Assembly (NCBI GenBank): GCA_031262085.1
Contig: JAISIN010000005.1
Span: 1-64,000, forward strand
Source of the DNA: Prevotellaceae bacterium
Lineage (GTDB): Bacteria; Bacteroidota; Bacteroidia; Bacteroidales; Bacteroidaceae
Length of the DNA stretch: 64,000 nucleotides
Direction: 5' to 3'
Position numbers and translations under genes: made by a program. The notes beneath the pieces are model-generated. The model saw nothing but the letters and a program-made list of their open reading frames with translations. It searched no databases and was not told where the DNA came from. Positions 18,378 to 27,867 of this stretch are shown here, piece by piece (the stretch's first letter is position 1; every line of letters begins with the position of its first letter).

Positions 18378-18465
18378 TTAAATGGAAGAAGTTTCATATT
18401 TACCGCCAAAATAGTGTTTTATCGCATAGACCTTGCCGGGAGAGTGGAAATTCTTTCAAATTCTC

Positions 18466-18473
18466 TATCTTTG
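18466..18473 (+). promoter_or_regulatory. -7 box (TATCTTTG) before the lipoprotein/M50B pair
   Basis: A perfect TAnnTTTG box 67 bp before the ATG at 18540. No -33 TTTG is seen at the expected distance, so only the -7 element is claimed. Confidence 0.45.
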
Positions 18474-18539
18474 CCCCCTGTAAATGACGCAAACGACATT
18501 CGCGATTACAATTGTCTAACTTTCACATAATGTACACCT

Positions 18540-19682
18540 ATGAAGAATATTTTGAGATTCGGTTTTATCCTGATTGCCTCCGCTGCCTTGTGTAGTTGCA
18601 AACAGAAAAAAGAACAGATGGAGGAGGTTGATTTGCTATCTGCCTACTTAGAAGCAGACAGAGGCATGTATTATGACAACATTGCGGGCACAGATGCCCT
18701 TGACACTGCCGATTCTGCCATCTTTAAGTTTAACTACCGGATTAGTCATGTAGATGAGGGAATCAATAGAAAGACAAAGCTCATCAAAGACCTGACCGAC
18801 CTATACAATGCCTATCAGGTATTGAACAATGTATACATCTATAAAGAGCTTGCCATCATGGGGTATAACAACAGCTTCAGCATTGACAGTACCAAGTTTG
18901 AGGAATTCTACAAGTCGATGAACGGTTCGTTGGAAACAGCAAAAGACAAGGAGCTGTTCCACTCAATCTTAAAGATGAAAGAGCAACAAGGCAAAGCCAT
19001 CTCGGAAGTATCGTATCGCATCTTGTCAGAGGAGCCGTATCTGGACATTCCGGTGGATACTGTTCTCAACAAAAGCATCGCAAAAGCCATGAGCGAATAC
19101 ATCAGGACCATGTGCCGGACGTTGCACGACGCGGCTGCCAACGGAACAGCCGGCAAACAGGACGATGTATATACCAATCTGCAAGCCATGGACGAAGCGG
19201 AAGATGCCTTTGGAAAGTGCATGAAAGAGTATGCCGACACCAACCACCTGCTGATTGAGACCGGCGAAGACAAGTTTACCGAATTACTCGACCAACACAC
19301 CCCACCCTATACAGGAATCAAAACAGCCGACTCGTTGTCTATTGCCAAATTGCAGGAGATATTAGACAGCGAGACCTATTTCCCGCATATCTACTTCGCC
19401 TTTCTGATGTGGCGCAGCGCCGTGCAACTGGTATATTTCTCGCCCGGCAATATGGCGCATATCCCGCATCCGCTATACAATGCGATGCGATTGAGGTGTG
19501 CCAATACGACGCTGAAATATATAGAGCAGCACCCCGACGATGCCTTGGCACGCGATGCGTTTGTTTGCTTGGCAAGCACGCCTAACTTGGGACGAAGGGG
19601 TACTTACGGGAATCAGGCGGTAGAGGATGTATATAATTTCTTTGACGATGCGACCTCGGAAGAGATGAAAGATGAAGAATGA
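18540..19682 (+). CDS. Helical lipoprotein, function unknown (DUF3829-like)
   Basis: A 380-residue lipoprotein with signal peptide and lipobox LCSC followed by KQKKEQMEE. The mature chain is Asp/Glu/Lys-rich and mostly helical (FKFNYRISHVDEGINRKTKLIKDL, then several amphipathic helices), with an ADSAIFKFNYR motif that resembles DUF3829-type lipoproteins; this match is tentative. No catalytic motif is seen. Its stop overlaps the start of the M50B-type membrane protease gene by four bases (ATGA), so the two are translationally coupled and probably act together at the envelope. Confidence 0.7.
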   Translation: MKNILRFGFILIASAALCSCKQKKEQMEEVDLLSAYLEADRGMYYDNIAGTDALDTADSAIFKFNYRISHVDEGINRKTKLIKDLTDLYNAYQVLNNVYIYKELAIMGYNNSFSIDSTKFEEFYKSMNGSLETAKDKELFHSILKMKEQQGKAISEVSYRILSEEPYLDIPVDTVLNKSIAKAMSEYIRTMCRTLHDAAANGTAGKQDDVYTNLQAMDEAEDAFGKCMKEYADTNHLLIETGEDKFTELLDQHTPPYTGIKTADSLSIAKLQEILDSETYFPHIYFAFLMWRSAVQLVYFSPGNMAHIPHPLYNAMRLRCANTTLKYIEQHPDDALARDAFVCLASTPNLGRRGTYGNQAVEDVYNFFDDATSEEMKDEE

Positions 19683-20338
19683 AAACACTGTTTATCATAC
19701 CGGTATATATACTGTTGGCAACATTCATGCTGCTGTCGGGCTGGCAGCTTATTGAAACGACTTACTGGCTGGCCATAAAGAGCTACAAGCTGTATATGTG
19801 GTTCGGCATTGGAGTAGGCGTCTATCTCGTATTAAGAAAGATCCCGCTTCTGCATAAAAACGCAGAATGGTTTGAAACGCAGACCCACGAATGGCTGCAC
19901 ACCATCGTAGCGTTACTGTTCGGACAGAAGATACATGCCGTGAATGCCGGCGAGAAAGAAGGCGTTATGTATCACAGCGGACGTTTCTCGCGAAACATAT
20001 TCATATCGCTTGCCCCCTACTGTCTGCCGCTCTACACATACGCTTTCTGCCTGTTGAGGTTGCTTAGCGACCGGCAAACGCTGTACATCTTCGATTTACT
20101 GATTGGCTTGACGCTGGCGTTTCATCTGTCGGTATTCCTGAAACAGGCGAAACCCTACCAAACCGACATCAAAGAATTTGGCTACTTGACTTCGTACACA
20201 TTTATTGCTGCATTTCTATTCTTCAACATCACGATCGTTCTGCTTACCGTAAAGACCGGATTAGACGATGCTTTCATCTACCAGTTCGAACAATACTGGA
20301 AGAACATACTATCGGTTTGGAGACACCTATGGGGTTGA
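19679..20338 (+). CDS. M50B-type membrane zinc metalloprotease-like protein
   Basis: A 219-residue protein with about five hydrophobic segments. Between the second and third lies QTHEWLHTIVALLFGQK, which contains HEWLH, a match to the HExxH zinc motif in the position used by M50B-like site-2 protease relatives. A second metal ligand is not obvious. It starts inside the stop codon of the preceding lipoprotein gene (ATGA overlap). Possible roles are intramembrane proteolysis or a degenerate relative; the coupled lipoprotein may be a substrate or partner. The function assignment is inference from one motif and topology. Confidence 0.6.
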   Translation: MKTLFIIPVYILLATFMLLSGWQLIETTYWLAIKSYKLYMWFGIGVGVYLVLRKIPLLHKNAEWFETQTHEWLHTIVALLFGQKIHAVNAGEKEGVMYHSGRFSRNIFISLAPYCLPLYTYAFCLLRLLSDRQTLYIFDLLIGLTLAFHLSVFLKQAKPYQTDIKEFGYLTSYTFIAAFLFFNITIVLLTVKTGLDDAFIYQFEQYWKNILSVWRHLWG

Positions 20339-20350
20339 ACAAACGCAGAT

Positions 20351-20812
20351 TCAGATATTTATGCCGTAATTGTGCTTCACCTCATCCATGACAAAAGAGC
20401 TTTCAATAGACCCGAGACTTTCGATGGTGCCCAACACATTGAGCGTAAACTCTTGATAATAGCGCATGTTGGGCGCATGAATCTTGAGCAGATAATCGTG
20501 ACTGCCCGAAATGTTGTAGCACTCGGTAACTTCCGGAATATCTTGTATCACACGGGTAAAAGAGAGGGCTATATCGCGATTCATGCGCCGCAACTTTACG
20601 CGGCAGAATACGATGAAGCCCTGATTGAGTTTTCCGGCATCGAGCACAGCGATGTATTTCTTGATGTACCCCTTACTCTCGAGACGTTTCAGCCGTTCGA
20701 ACACAGGAGTCGAAGAGAGATGTACCTCGGCAGCGAGTTCTTTCACCGTCAGGCGGGCATTGGCTTGCAGGGTGCGAAGTATCTGCAAGTCGGTATTGTC
20801 TAACATTTCCAT
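20351..20812 (-). CDS. Lrp/AsnC family transcriptional regulator
   Basis: A 153-residue regulator. The N-terminal winged helix-turn-helix (MLDNTDLQILRTLQANARLT, then LAAEVHLSSTPVFERLKRLE) is followed by the RAM/AsnC ligand-binding domain from ~residue 65 (YIAVLDAGKL, ECYNISGSHDYLLKI). In the family this binds amino acids and controls amino-acid metabolism. It is divergent from the O-acetylhomoserine sulfhydrylase gene, which is a likely target. A TATATTTG -7 box on the minus strand lies at 20880-20887. Confidence 0.94.
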   Translation of the reverse strand: MEMLDNTDLQILRTLQANARLTVKELAAEVHLSSTPVFERLKRLESKGYIKKYIAVLDAGKLNQGFIVFCRVKLRRMNRDIALSFTRVIQDIPEVTECYNISGSHDYLLKIHAPNMRYYQEFTLNVLGTIESLGSIESSFVMDEVKHNYGINI

Positions 20813-20914
20813 AAGAATAATATTCTACGAAGCGGATGTTTTACTTTCCGTTTCCGTTGTTTTGTTCCATTTGAGGACACAAATATAGTGTCATTTGCTG
20901 TATTTATATAATCC

Positions 20915-20946
20915 CTTGGTGAATAAATCTGCGCGCCCTACCTTTG
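20915..20946 (+). promoter_or_regulatory. Promoter of the O-acetylhomoserine sulfhydrylase gene
   Basis: CTTG (20915-20918), 20 bp, TACCTTTG (20939-20946), 43 bp before the ATG. It faces the Lrp-gene promoter box at 20880-20887, so an Lrp operator would probably lie between the two. Confidence 0.6.
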
Positions 20947-20988
20947 TAGCCAATAAGAACGAACAATAACAATAAAAAGCATATCATT

Positions 20989-22269
20989 ATGGAAACAAGT
21001 AAACTTCACTTTGAGACGTTACAACTGCATGTTGGACAAGAGCAGCCCGATTCGGCTACCGATTCGCGTGCGGTACCCATCTATCAAACCACCTCTTATG
21101 TGTTTCACAACTCGGCACATGCCGCCGCACGCTTCAGTTTGCAGGATGCCGGCAACATCTACGCGCGGCTGACCAACCCGACGCAGGACGTATTCGAACA
21201 ACGCATAGCTGCTCTCGAAGGGGGGGGTGCCGCATTGGCTGTGGCGTCGGGCGCTGCTGCCATCACCTACTCCATTCAGAACATCACCCGTGCGGGCGAT
21301 CATGTCGTGGCTGCACAGACCCTCTACGGCGGCACCTACAATCTGCTGGCACACACACTGCCTGCCTCCGGCGTAACGACTACGTTTGTCGATCCGTCGG
21401 ACTTACGCCATTTCGAACAGGCCATACAACCTAACACCCAAGCAGTGTTTATTGAAACCTTGGGCAACCCCAACTCAAACATCATCGATCTGGAGGCTGT
21501 GGCAGCCATTGCACACCGGCACGGCATCCCGCTCATTGTAGACAACACGTTTGCCACGCCCTATCTGCTGCGTCCGTTGGAACATGGGGCAGACATCGTG
21601 GTACATTCGGCAACCAAGTTCATCGGCGGACACGGTACATCGCTGGGAGGGGTGATTGTAGACGGCGGCACGTTCGACTGGGTTGCTTCGGGCAAGTTCC
21701 CGCAACTCACCGAGCCGGAGAAGTGCTATCACGGCGTGCGCTTTATCGACGCAGCCGGCGCAGCAGCGTATGTGACGCGCATCCGTGCCGTCTTGCTGCG
21801 CGACACGGGAGCAGCCATCAGTCCGTTCAATGCCTTCTTGCTCTTGCAGGGATTGGAGACGCTTTCGCTCCGCGTAGAACGACATGTTGCCAATGCCTTG
21901 AAGGTGGTCGATTACCTGAAGGCACATCCGAAGGTCGTGGCAGTACATCATCCGGTGCTACCCGAGCATCCCGACCATGCACTTTATCTGCGTTACTTCC
22001 CGCAGGGAGCAGGTTCCATCTTTACTTTCGAGTTGCAAGGGGGAGAGGCTGAAGCCCATCAATTTATCGACAAGCTGAAGATCTTCTCACTGCTCGCCAA
22101 TGTAGCCGACGTGAAGTCGCTGGTGATACATCCTGCCACCACCACTCACTCGCAGCTCAACGAGCAGGAACTAGCAGAACAGGGAATTACGCCTGCAACG
22201 GTGCGGCTCTCTGTCGGCACCGAGCATATCGACGACCTGCTGGCAGATTTGGCACAAGCGCTTGGCTGA
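20989..22269 (+). CDS. O-acetylhomoserine aminocarboxypropyltransferase / sulfhydrylase
   Basis: A 426-residue PLP enzyme of the Cys/Met metabolism family (MetY-like), which makes homocysteine from O-acetylhomoserine and sulfide. It begins [30 protein letters not shown], a MetY hallmark. PLP contacts include [17 protein letters not shown], the [11 protein letters not shown] segment with its Asp, and [11 protein letters not shown] with the Schiff-base Lys. The C terminus has [16 protein letters not shown]. An eight-G run at 21220-21227 lies inside the coding region (codons for EGGG). It is divergent from the Lrp-like regulator. Confidence 0.93.
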   Translation: METSKLHFETLQLHVGQEQPDSATDSRAVPIYQTTSYVFHNSAHAAARFSLQDAGNIYARLTNPTQDVFEQRIAALEGGGAALAVASGAAAITYSIQNITRAGDHVVAAQTLYGGTYNLLAHTLPASGVTTTFVDPSDLRHFEQAIQPNTQAVFIETLGNPNSNIIDLEAVAAIAHRHGIPLIVDNTFATPYLLRPLEHGADIVVHSATKFIGGHGTSLGGVIVDGGTFDWVASGKFPQLTEPEKCYHGVRFIDAAGAAAYVTRIRAVLLRDTGAAISPFNAFLLLQGLETLSLRVERHVANALKVVDYLKAHPKVVAVHHPVLPEHPDHALYLRYFPQGAGSIFTFELQGGEAEAHQFIDKLKIFSLLANVADVKSLVIHPATTTHSQLNEQELAEQGITPATVRLSVGTEHIDDLLADLAQALG

Positions 22270-22282
22270 CAAGCGTAGCCGT

Positions 22283-23062
22283 CTACTCGCCCGCTTGCGC
22301 TTCATGCGTCATCACCAGATTCAGCTCCTGACAGATGGTTTCAACAATCTTTTTGGTAGAGAGCGACAGCGATTCTGCCATGTTATCCATCGAAGCCTGC
22401 AGGGCATCGGTTTCATAGAAATCGTTACGTCCCATAACAGGTTGCTTGTACTTTATCTCGTAGGTCTTGTCGAGCAGACAATCGCCGGCATGCGTCAGAC
22501 GCACGCTGATAAGCAGGTCGGTTATTGACGGGTGATAAATAGTAGACCGGCTCTCTACATATTCCCAATAGAGTCCCAACATCAAGATATTGAGTATAGA
22601 GATGCCTCCTACGGTTTCGTTTTTGCGTACCTTGATTTCTAAACGATATACCGAATCGGGATTGACCATCGCATCGCTGTTGTCTGCCAGTTGAAAACAG
22701 GTGCTACTGTTGCACTCTGTCAGCAAAGCTTCGGTGAGGAACTCCCGATAAAGATAGTTGAGCGACCTTTCGCCCAGCAACAGGCTGAAGTTGTCGCGCT
22801 GGAGATTGAACAGAATCAGCGGAATGAAGTATCCGCCCTTGCGATGGATGGAAGTGACATAGTTCATGTTCGAGTAGTCGATGAAATCCATGTACACCGT
22901 ATCTTTCACCTCTCCTGTATACACGGGAGAGGTGAGTTCGTAATACATCTGACTTCGCAGGGTGTTCAACTCCCGCTGCAGGGGTTTGGCGCTTCGGCAG
23001 GAGCCAAGCGTCAGAAGGAGGGCTATGACGGCAACAAATGTCAGGGATCTATACATATTCAA
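22283..23062 (-). CDS. Hypothetical lipoprotein
   Basis: A 259-residue protein with a signal peptide and lipobox TLGSC followed by RSAKPLQREL. The mature part has a YYELTSPVYTG segment and a central stretch resembling the conserved assembly-lipoprotein fold (LSLSTKKIVETICQELN near the C terminus), but I do not recognise a named family. The start may be Met3 at 23056. It follows, 36 bp downstream on the same strand, a second small lipoprotein gene, so the pair is probably an operon with an envelope role. Confidence 0.6.
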   Translation of the reverse strand: MNMYRSLTFVAVIALLLTLGSCRSAKPLQRELNTLRSQMYYELTSPVYTGEVKDTVYMDFIDYSNMNYVTSIHRKGGYFIPLILFNLQRDNFSLLLGERSLNYLYREFLTEALLTECNSSTCFQLADNSDAMVNPDSVYRLEIKVRKNETVGGISILNILMLGLYWEYVESRSTIYHPSITDLLISVRLTHAGDCLLDKTYEIKYKQPVMGRNDFYETDALQASMDNMAESLSLSTKKIVETICQELNLVMTHEAQAGE

Positions 23063-23098
23063 GTTATTTTAATCAAGGCTCCCCCCTCTACCGGGCGA

Positions 23099-23521
23099 TC
23101 ACTCTTTCTTCAGGCTCAAATTGACCATCATCTGCGATTCGCTGTTTGCGCTTTCTTTCTCTTTGCAAACCACGCGAATGGATACTTTGGTGCCGTTGAT
23201 GCGCGACGGATATATTTTCATCGGCACCATGACCGACTTCTTTTTGGCAGGGATCACGACTATGCTCTGTTCGACTGTCAGCACCACTCCCCTACCCGGC
23301 GGATTGACCGCAGCCACCACCACTTCCCGGTCTTTTTCACTTTTCTCGGCTGCTATGATTTTCACGTCAAATCCCTCTGCTGCTGCGCCTTTTTCAAACG
23401 ACCGGTCTATTACACTTTTCTCAAACCCTATGTAATCCGAAGGGAATCTGTTTGTGCCGCTGCAAGCGACCAACACCAGCAGACCGAACAACGTCTGCGT
23501 AATCCATAATGCTCGTTTCAT
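23099..23521 (-). CDS. Small hypothetical lipoprotein
   Basis: A 140-residue lipoprotein with lipobox LVACS. The mature part is a predicted beta-sandwich (GFDVKIIAAEKSEKDREVVVAAV, VVIPAKKKSVMVPMKIYPS, KVSIRVVCKEKES). No known family is recognised. Its last bases lie 36 bp before the start of the larger lipoprotein gene; sigma-54 is encoded 67 bp upstream on the same strand. Confidence 0.6.
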   Translation of the reverse strand: MKRALWITQTLFGLLVLVACSGTNRFPSDYIGFEKSVIDRSFEKGAAAEGFDVKIIAAEKSEKDREVVVAAVNPPGRGVVLTVEQSIVVIPAKKKSVMVPMKIYPSRINGTKVSIRVVCKEKESANSESQMMVNLSLKKE

Positions 23522-23588
23522 TTCATTGTGATGTTAGAATTGTTAGAATTGTTATCGTAAGTAAAGACAGTGTGTGTAGCCAAACTCC

Positions 23589-25076
23589 CTATTCCCTTCG
23601 CAATCGCGCTACGGGCAGTCCCAATTGTTCGCGATACTTGGCTACTGTGCGGCGCGCTATGGGGAATCCTTTCTGTTTGAGCATATCAGTCAATTCGGCA
23701 TCGGTATACGGGTGCTCCTTACGCTCGCTGTCAATGCACTCCTTCAGTATCCGTCGTATTTCGCGGGTAGAGAGTTCTTCGCCGTCGTCGGTGGTATAAC
23801 CGTCGTTGAAGAAAAACTTCAGGGGGTAGATGCCGAAATTGGTCTGTACATACTTGCTGTTGCTTACGCGCGACACGGTCGAGATATCCAATCCGGTGCG
23901 TTCGGCTACATCTTTGAGAATCATGGGGCGTATCAGTTGCTCATCGCCTTCGGTAAAGAAGGGTCGTTGCAGGTCGATGATGGCTTGCATGGTCGTCATT
24001 AGCGTTTGCTGGCGTTGCTTAACGGCATCGATAAAGCCCTGCGCGGCATCCATCTTCTGCTTGAGGAAGAGCATGGCTTCGCGCGATTCTTTCGACTGGT
24101 TGGCGCGGTTGCGGGTATGCTCGTCGAGCATCTCGGTAAAGCTGCGGCTCATGCGCAGTTCGGGCGTATTGCGATTGTTCAGAGAGAGGTGTATGGTTCC
24201 GTCGTCGTCGGTATCGACCAAAAAGTCGGGTATAATCTGTTGCATATTCTTCCCGATAGCTTCGCCCAGCGAGGCGCCCGGTCGGGGGTTGAGCTTGGTT
24301 ATTTCACAAAGTGCATCTTTGAATGTGTCTTCGTCTATACTCAGTTTCTGCCGCACCTTGTCCCATCGTTTACGCGTGAAGTCGTCGTAACATTCGCCGA
24401 TGATACGCAGTTCGATGTCTGTCAGCGGATTCTGTTGCTCCTCATAAGCTGCCCGTCGACGTATTTGAATGAGCAGACACTCTTGCAGGTTGCGTGCTCC
24501 CAGTCCGGCGGGATCGAAGTCCTGAATAATCTTCAGCGCCTCTTCCAGTTCCTGTGGAGTGGCATCAATGCCGCCATATATGGCAAGTTCGTCGCTCAGG
24601 TTGTCTATGGACTTTCTTAACAGTCCGTCGTCGTCGAGCGATCCGATGAGATACTCTGCCAAGCTACGTTGCCTTTCTGTGAGTTCGCGCTCACTTAGCT
24701 GTTCTTTCAATGTTTCGTAAAACGAGGTAGCGTCGGAGAAAGGAATTTCTTCGGCACGTTCATCGCGACTGCGATTTTGTTCTTGCAATTTATAATCGGG
24801 AATATCATCTTCGGTGAGATAATCTTTCATGGCATCGTAGTCGGTATTCTCTTCCGATTCGGATTCGGCATCGTGGCTGTCGGCAAAGTCATCGTCGGTT
24901 GCATCGTCCTCTTTACCCTCTTCGAGAGCCGGGTTTTCGAGCAGTTCGGCATGTATTCGGTCTTCCAGTTCTACTGCGGGGAGTTCGAGCAGCTTGACAA
25001 CCAGAACTTGTTGCGGCGACAGGGTTTGTACCTGTTGTTGCGCTTGGGTTTGTACTTGGCGTGAGGTTAGTGACAT
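23589..25076 (-). CDS. rpoN: RNA polymerase sigma-54 factor
   Basis: A 495-residue sigma-54. The Gln-rich activator-interacting region I (RQVQTQAQQQVQTLSPQQVLVVKLLELP) is followed by an acidic linker, core-binding domain (FDPAGLGARNLQECLLIQIRR) and DNA-binding domain (LKDVAERTGLDISTVSRVSNSKYVQTNFGIYPLKFFF). The C-terminal RpoN box reads ARRTVAKYREQLGLP. It needs AAA+ enhancer-binding proteins; none is encoded in the window. The length is normal. It shares strand with the two downstream lipoprotein genes. Confidence 0.97.
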   Translation of the reverse strand: MSLTSRQVQTQAQQQVQTLSPQQVLVVKLLELPAVELEDRIHAELLENPALEEGKEDDATDDDFADSHDAESESEENTDYDAMKDYLTEDDIPDYKLQEQNRSRDERAEEIPFSDATSFYETLKEQLSERELTERQRSLAEYLIGSLDDDGLLRKSIDNLSDELAIYGGIDATPQELEEALKIIQDFDPAGLGARNLQECLLIQIRRRAAYEEQQNPLTDIELRIIGECYDDFTRKRWDKVRQKLSIDEDTFKDALCEITKLNPRPGASLGEAIGKNMQQIIPDFLVDTDDDGTIHLSLNNRNTPELRMSRSFTEMLDEHTRNRANQSKESREAMLFLKQKMDAAQGFIDAVKQRQQTLMTTMQAIIDLQRPFFTEGDEQLIRPMILKDVAERTGLDISTVSRVSNSKYVQTNFGIYPLKFFFNDGYTTDDGEELSTREIRRILKECIDSERKEHPYTDAELTDMLKQKGFPIARRTVAKYREQLGLPVARLRRE

Positions 25077-25155
25077 ACGTTCTATATTTTACAGTAATGG
25101 CACAAAAATACGGAGATTTGCGGAAACGATTGGTTAGGCAAGGTGCTTTTTCGAG

Positions 25156-25626
25156 TTATTTGTAGAGTATTCCGCGGCATACCCGTATCAATTCGTTCGG
25201 ATCGATCTTGAATTGCAACCCTCGTTGTCCGGCGCTGATGTATATGAAGGGGTAAGCGAGACACGAACGGTGTATGTAGACGGGGAATTGTTTCTTCATG
25301 CCGATGGGGGTACATCCGCCGCGAATGTAGCCGGTAAGCGGCAACAAATCTTTTACGGGGATCAAGTCGCACTTCTTATTGCCGGATATTTGGGCGGCTT
25401 GCTTCAAGTCGATCTCATCGCCTCCGGGCACAACGCATACAAAGTAGCCGTTACGGTCGCCGTGCAACACCAGTGTTTTAAACACTTGAGCAATATCTTC
25501 GCCCAATGCGGCGGCAACATGCACGGCACTCAAGTCGTTCTCGTCGACGTCGTAAGGTATCAGTTCGTAGACAACACCCGCTTTATCGAGCAGGCGGGCA
25601 GCGTTGGTTTTGGATTCGCGTTTCAT
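25156..25626 (-). CDS. ybaK: Cys-tRNA(Pro)/Cys-tRNA(Cys) deacylase YbaK
   Basis: A 156-residue trans-editing enzyme that hydrolyses mischarged Cys-tRNA(Pro). The YbaK/EbsC fold is visible: KTNAARLLDKAGVVYELIPYDVDENDLSAVHVAAALG, then VFKTLVLHGD, the KK..L region, and GGCTPIGMKKQFPVYI, the conserved GG.sP.G.kk signature. The start at 25626 (MKRESKTNAAR) fits the family; the frame extends eight codons upstream without support. It is followed by rpoN 80 bp downstream. Confidence 0.92.
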   Translation of the reverse strand: MKRESKTNAARLLDKAGVVYELIPYDVDENDLSAVHVAAALGEDIAQVFKTLVLHGDRNGYFVCVVPGGDEIDLKQAAQISGNKKCDLIPVKDLLPLTGYIRGGCTPIGMKKQFPVYIHRSCLAYPFIYISAGQRGLQFKIDPNELIRVCRGILYK

Positions 25627-25692
25627 TATATAACGAGCCTGCACCCGCATGGGCGTGAGCTTACATGTGGTGCAGGCGTGAGCTGTGTATCA

Positions 25693-26937
25693 TTACAATT
25701 TGTGGATGACTAACCCCGAGCGCAGTTTCGGTTCAAACCAAGTAGTCTTGGGCGGCATAATATTCCCGGTATCGGCAATATCCATCAATTGTTTCATGCT
25801 AACGGGATAGAGCGCCAGCGCCACTTTCATTTCGCCGCTGTCGACACGCTTCTTCAGTTCACCCAGTCCGCGGATACCGCCGACAAAGTCGATGCGTTTG
25901 TCCGAGCGCAGGTCTTTGATTCCCAGTATTTGGTCAAGGATGAGATGGGAGGAGATGGTTACATCCAGCACGCCAATGGGGTCGTTATCGTTATAAGTAC
26001 CCGGTTGGGCTGTGAGACTATACCATTTGCCGTCCAGATAGAGTGAGAAATTGTGCAGTGCGTTGGGCTTATAAATCTCCGTTCCCTTTTCCTCGACGGT
26101 GAAGTTGCGACGCACGGCGTCTAAGAATTGTTGGGGTGTCAAGCCGTTTAAGTCTTTCACCACGCGGTTGTAGTCGATAATGGTAAGCTGATTGGCAGGG
26201 AAACATACAGCCATGAAGTAGTTGTACTCCTCTTTGCCTGTGTGATGAGGGTTCTGTTTTGCCTTTTCGGCGCCAACCAAAGCGGCGGCAGCGCTGCGAT
26301 GATGACCGTCGGCAATATACAGAGCGGGCATCTTGGCAAATTCTGCCGTAACGATATCCATATCTTCTTGCCGGTCGATCATCCAGAACGTATGTCCGAA
26401 GCCATCGCCGGGGGCGATAAAGTCGTACACCGGTTGCGTGGCAGCATAACGGGCAACGAGTGCATCGAGCACAGCATTGTCGGGATAGGCAAAGAACACC
26501 GGTTCGATGTTGGCGTTGTTCACCCGCACATGTTTCATCCGGTCTTCTTCCTTGTCGCGACGGGTTAGCTCATGTTTCTTGATGATTCCGTTCATATAGT
26601 CGGGCACATAAGCGCCCACGACCAATCCGTATTGCGTCTTGCCATTCATGGTCTGCGCGTAGATGTAGTAGTTTTCCTGCTTGTCTTGTATCAGCCAGCC
26701 GTTGTCCTGAAACTTTTGGAAGTTCTCGGCAGCCTTTTGATACACCCGCTCATCGTGTTCGTCGGTACCTGCCGGGAAATCTATTTCGGGCTTGATGATA
26801 TGGTAGAGCGACATTTCATTGCCTGCTGCTTCGGCACGTGCCTCCTCCGAGTTGAGCACATCGTAGGGGCGCGACACTACCTGCTCGACCAGCGCCTGCG
26901 GTGGTCGAACACCTTTGAATGGTTTAATGGTTGCCAT
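25693..26937 (-). CDS. DUF1015 family protein
   Basis: A 414-residue protein of the DUF1015 family. It begins ATIKPFKGVRPPQALVEQVVSRPYDVLN and contains the family's YIADGHHRSAAA motif at about residue 200 and LTIIDYNRVVKDLNGL. The family is widespread next to serine-biosynthesis genes but its enzymatic role is not established. Here it is the third gene of serC-serA-DUF1015, 11 bp after serA, which agrees with a role linked to serine or phosphoserine metabolism. Confidence 0.93.
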   Translation of the reverse strand: MATIKPFKGVRPPQALVEQVVSRPYDVLNSEEARAEAAGNEMSLYHIIKPEIDFPAGTDEHDERVYQKAAENFQKFQDNGWLIQDKQENYYIYAQTMNGKTQYGLVVGAYVPDYMNGIIKKHELTRRDKEEDRMKHVRVNNANIEPVFFAYPDNAVLDALVARYAATQPVYDFIAPGDGFGHTFWMIDRQEDMDIVTAEFAKMPALYIADGHHRSAAAALVGAEKAKQNPHHTGKEEYNYFMAVCFPANQLTIIDYNRVVKDLNGLTPQQFLDAVRRNFTVEEKGTEIYKPNALHNFSLYLDGKWYSLTAQPGTYNDNDPIGVLDVTISSHLILDQILGIKDLRSDKRIDFVGGIRGLGELKKRVDSGEMKVALALYPVSMKQLMDIADTGNIMPPKTTWFEPKLRSGLVIHKL

Positions 26938-26948
26938 ATCCGGAATAC

Positions 26949-27866
26949 CTAATTCACTTTAAATTTAGTGCATCCCTCTTTGAAGAAACCGACTATCTGA
27001 CGAGCAGCGGCAATACCGGCATTGATATTGGCTTCGGCAGTCTGTGCTCCCATTTTTTTGGGAGTGGCGAAGTAGCGCCCGGCAAACTTGGCTACGAAGG
27101 TATCGTGTGCAGCCGGCATAATATCGGTCATATATTTCAAATCGGTACGTGTCTCCATGAGTTGAATCAGCTCGGCTTCGTTGATCACCTCCTTGCGGGC
27201 TGTATTGACCAACACGCCCCCCCGGGGCATTCGGTTTACGAGTGCGGCATGAATGGAGTTTTTCGTTTCGGGGGTTGCAGGGATGTGTACAGACACTACG
27301 TTGCACTGTGCGTACAGTTCTTCGACGGTGTCGACAACCTTTACGCCGTCGGCTTCCATCACCTCTTTCGGGCAGAAGGCATCGTAGGCATAGATATCCA
27401 TCCCGAACCCTTTGGCTATGCGGGCTACGTTACGTCCTACGTTTCCATAAGCATGAATGCCCAACTTTTTGCCTTTCAGCTCTGTGCCCGATGTTCCGTT
27501 GTACATGTTACGAACCGCCATCACCATCAAGCCCAACGCCAGCTCGGCTACGGCATTCGAGTTTTGACCGGGGGTGTTCATCACGCATACGTTGTGTGCA
27601 GTAGCAGCGGCAAGGTCGACGTTGTCGTAACCGGCACCGGCGCGTACAACTATTTTCAATGCGCCGGCAGCATCCAGCACCTCTGCATCTACTACATCGC
27701 TACGGATGATCAATGCGTTGGCGTCTTTGACAGCTTCCAACAGTTCGGCTTTGGAGGAATACTTCTCCAGCAGCGCCAGTTCATAATCGGCGGCTTCTAT
27801 TTCTTTACGGATGCCGTCTACCGCAACTTTGGCAAACGGCTTATCCGTGGCAACTAAAATTTTCAT
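26949..27866 (-). CDS. serA: D-3-phosphoglycerate dehydrogenase (2-hydroxyacid dehydrogenase family)
   Basis: A 305-residue NAD-dependent dehydrogenase for the first step of serine synthesis. Motifs: NSNAVAELALGLM, the nucleotide-binding GIHAYGNVGRNVA, the catalytic Arg in NTARKEVINE, the Glu, and a His in MPAAHDTFVAKF. It is the short form without the C-terminal ACT domain, as common in Bacteroidetes. The start at 27866 (MKILVATDKPF) lies one base after the serC stop; an upstream extension would read through serC. A seven-C run lies at about 27214-27220. Confidence 0.93.
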   Translation of the reverse strand: MKILVATDKPFAKVAVDGIRKEIEAADYELALLEKYSSKAELLEAVKDANALIIRSDVVDAEVLDAAGALKIVVRAGAGYDNVDLAAATAHNVCVMNTPGQNSNAVAELALGLMVMAVRNMYNGTSGTELKGKKLGIHAYGNVGRNVARIAKGFGMDIYAYDAFCPKEVMEADGVKVVDTVEELYAQCNVVSVHIPATPETKNSIHAALVNRMPRGGVLVNTARKEVINEAELIQLMETRTDLKYMTDIMPAAHDTFVAKFAGRYFATPKKMGAQTAEANINAGIAAARQIVGFFKEGCTKFKVN

Positions 27867-27867
27867 A

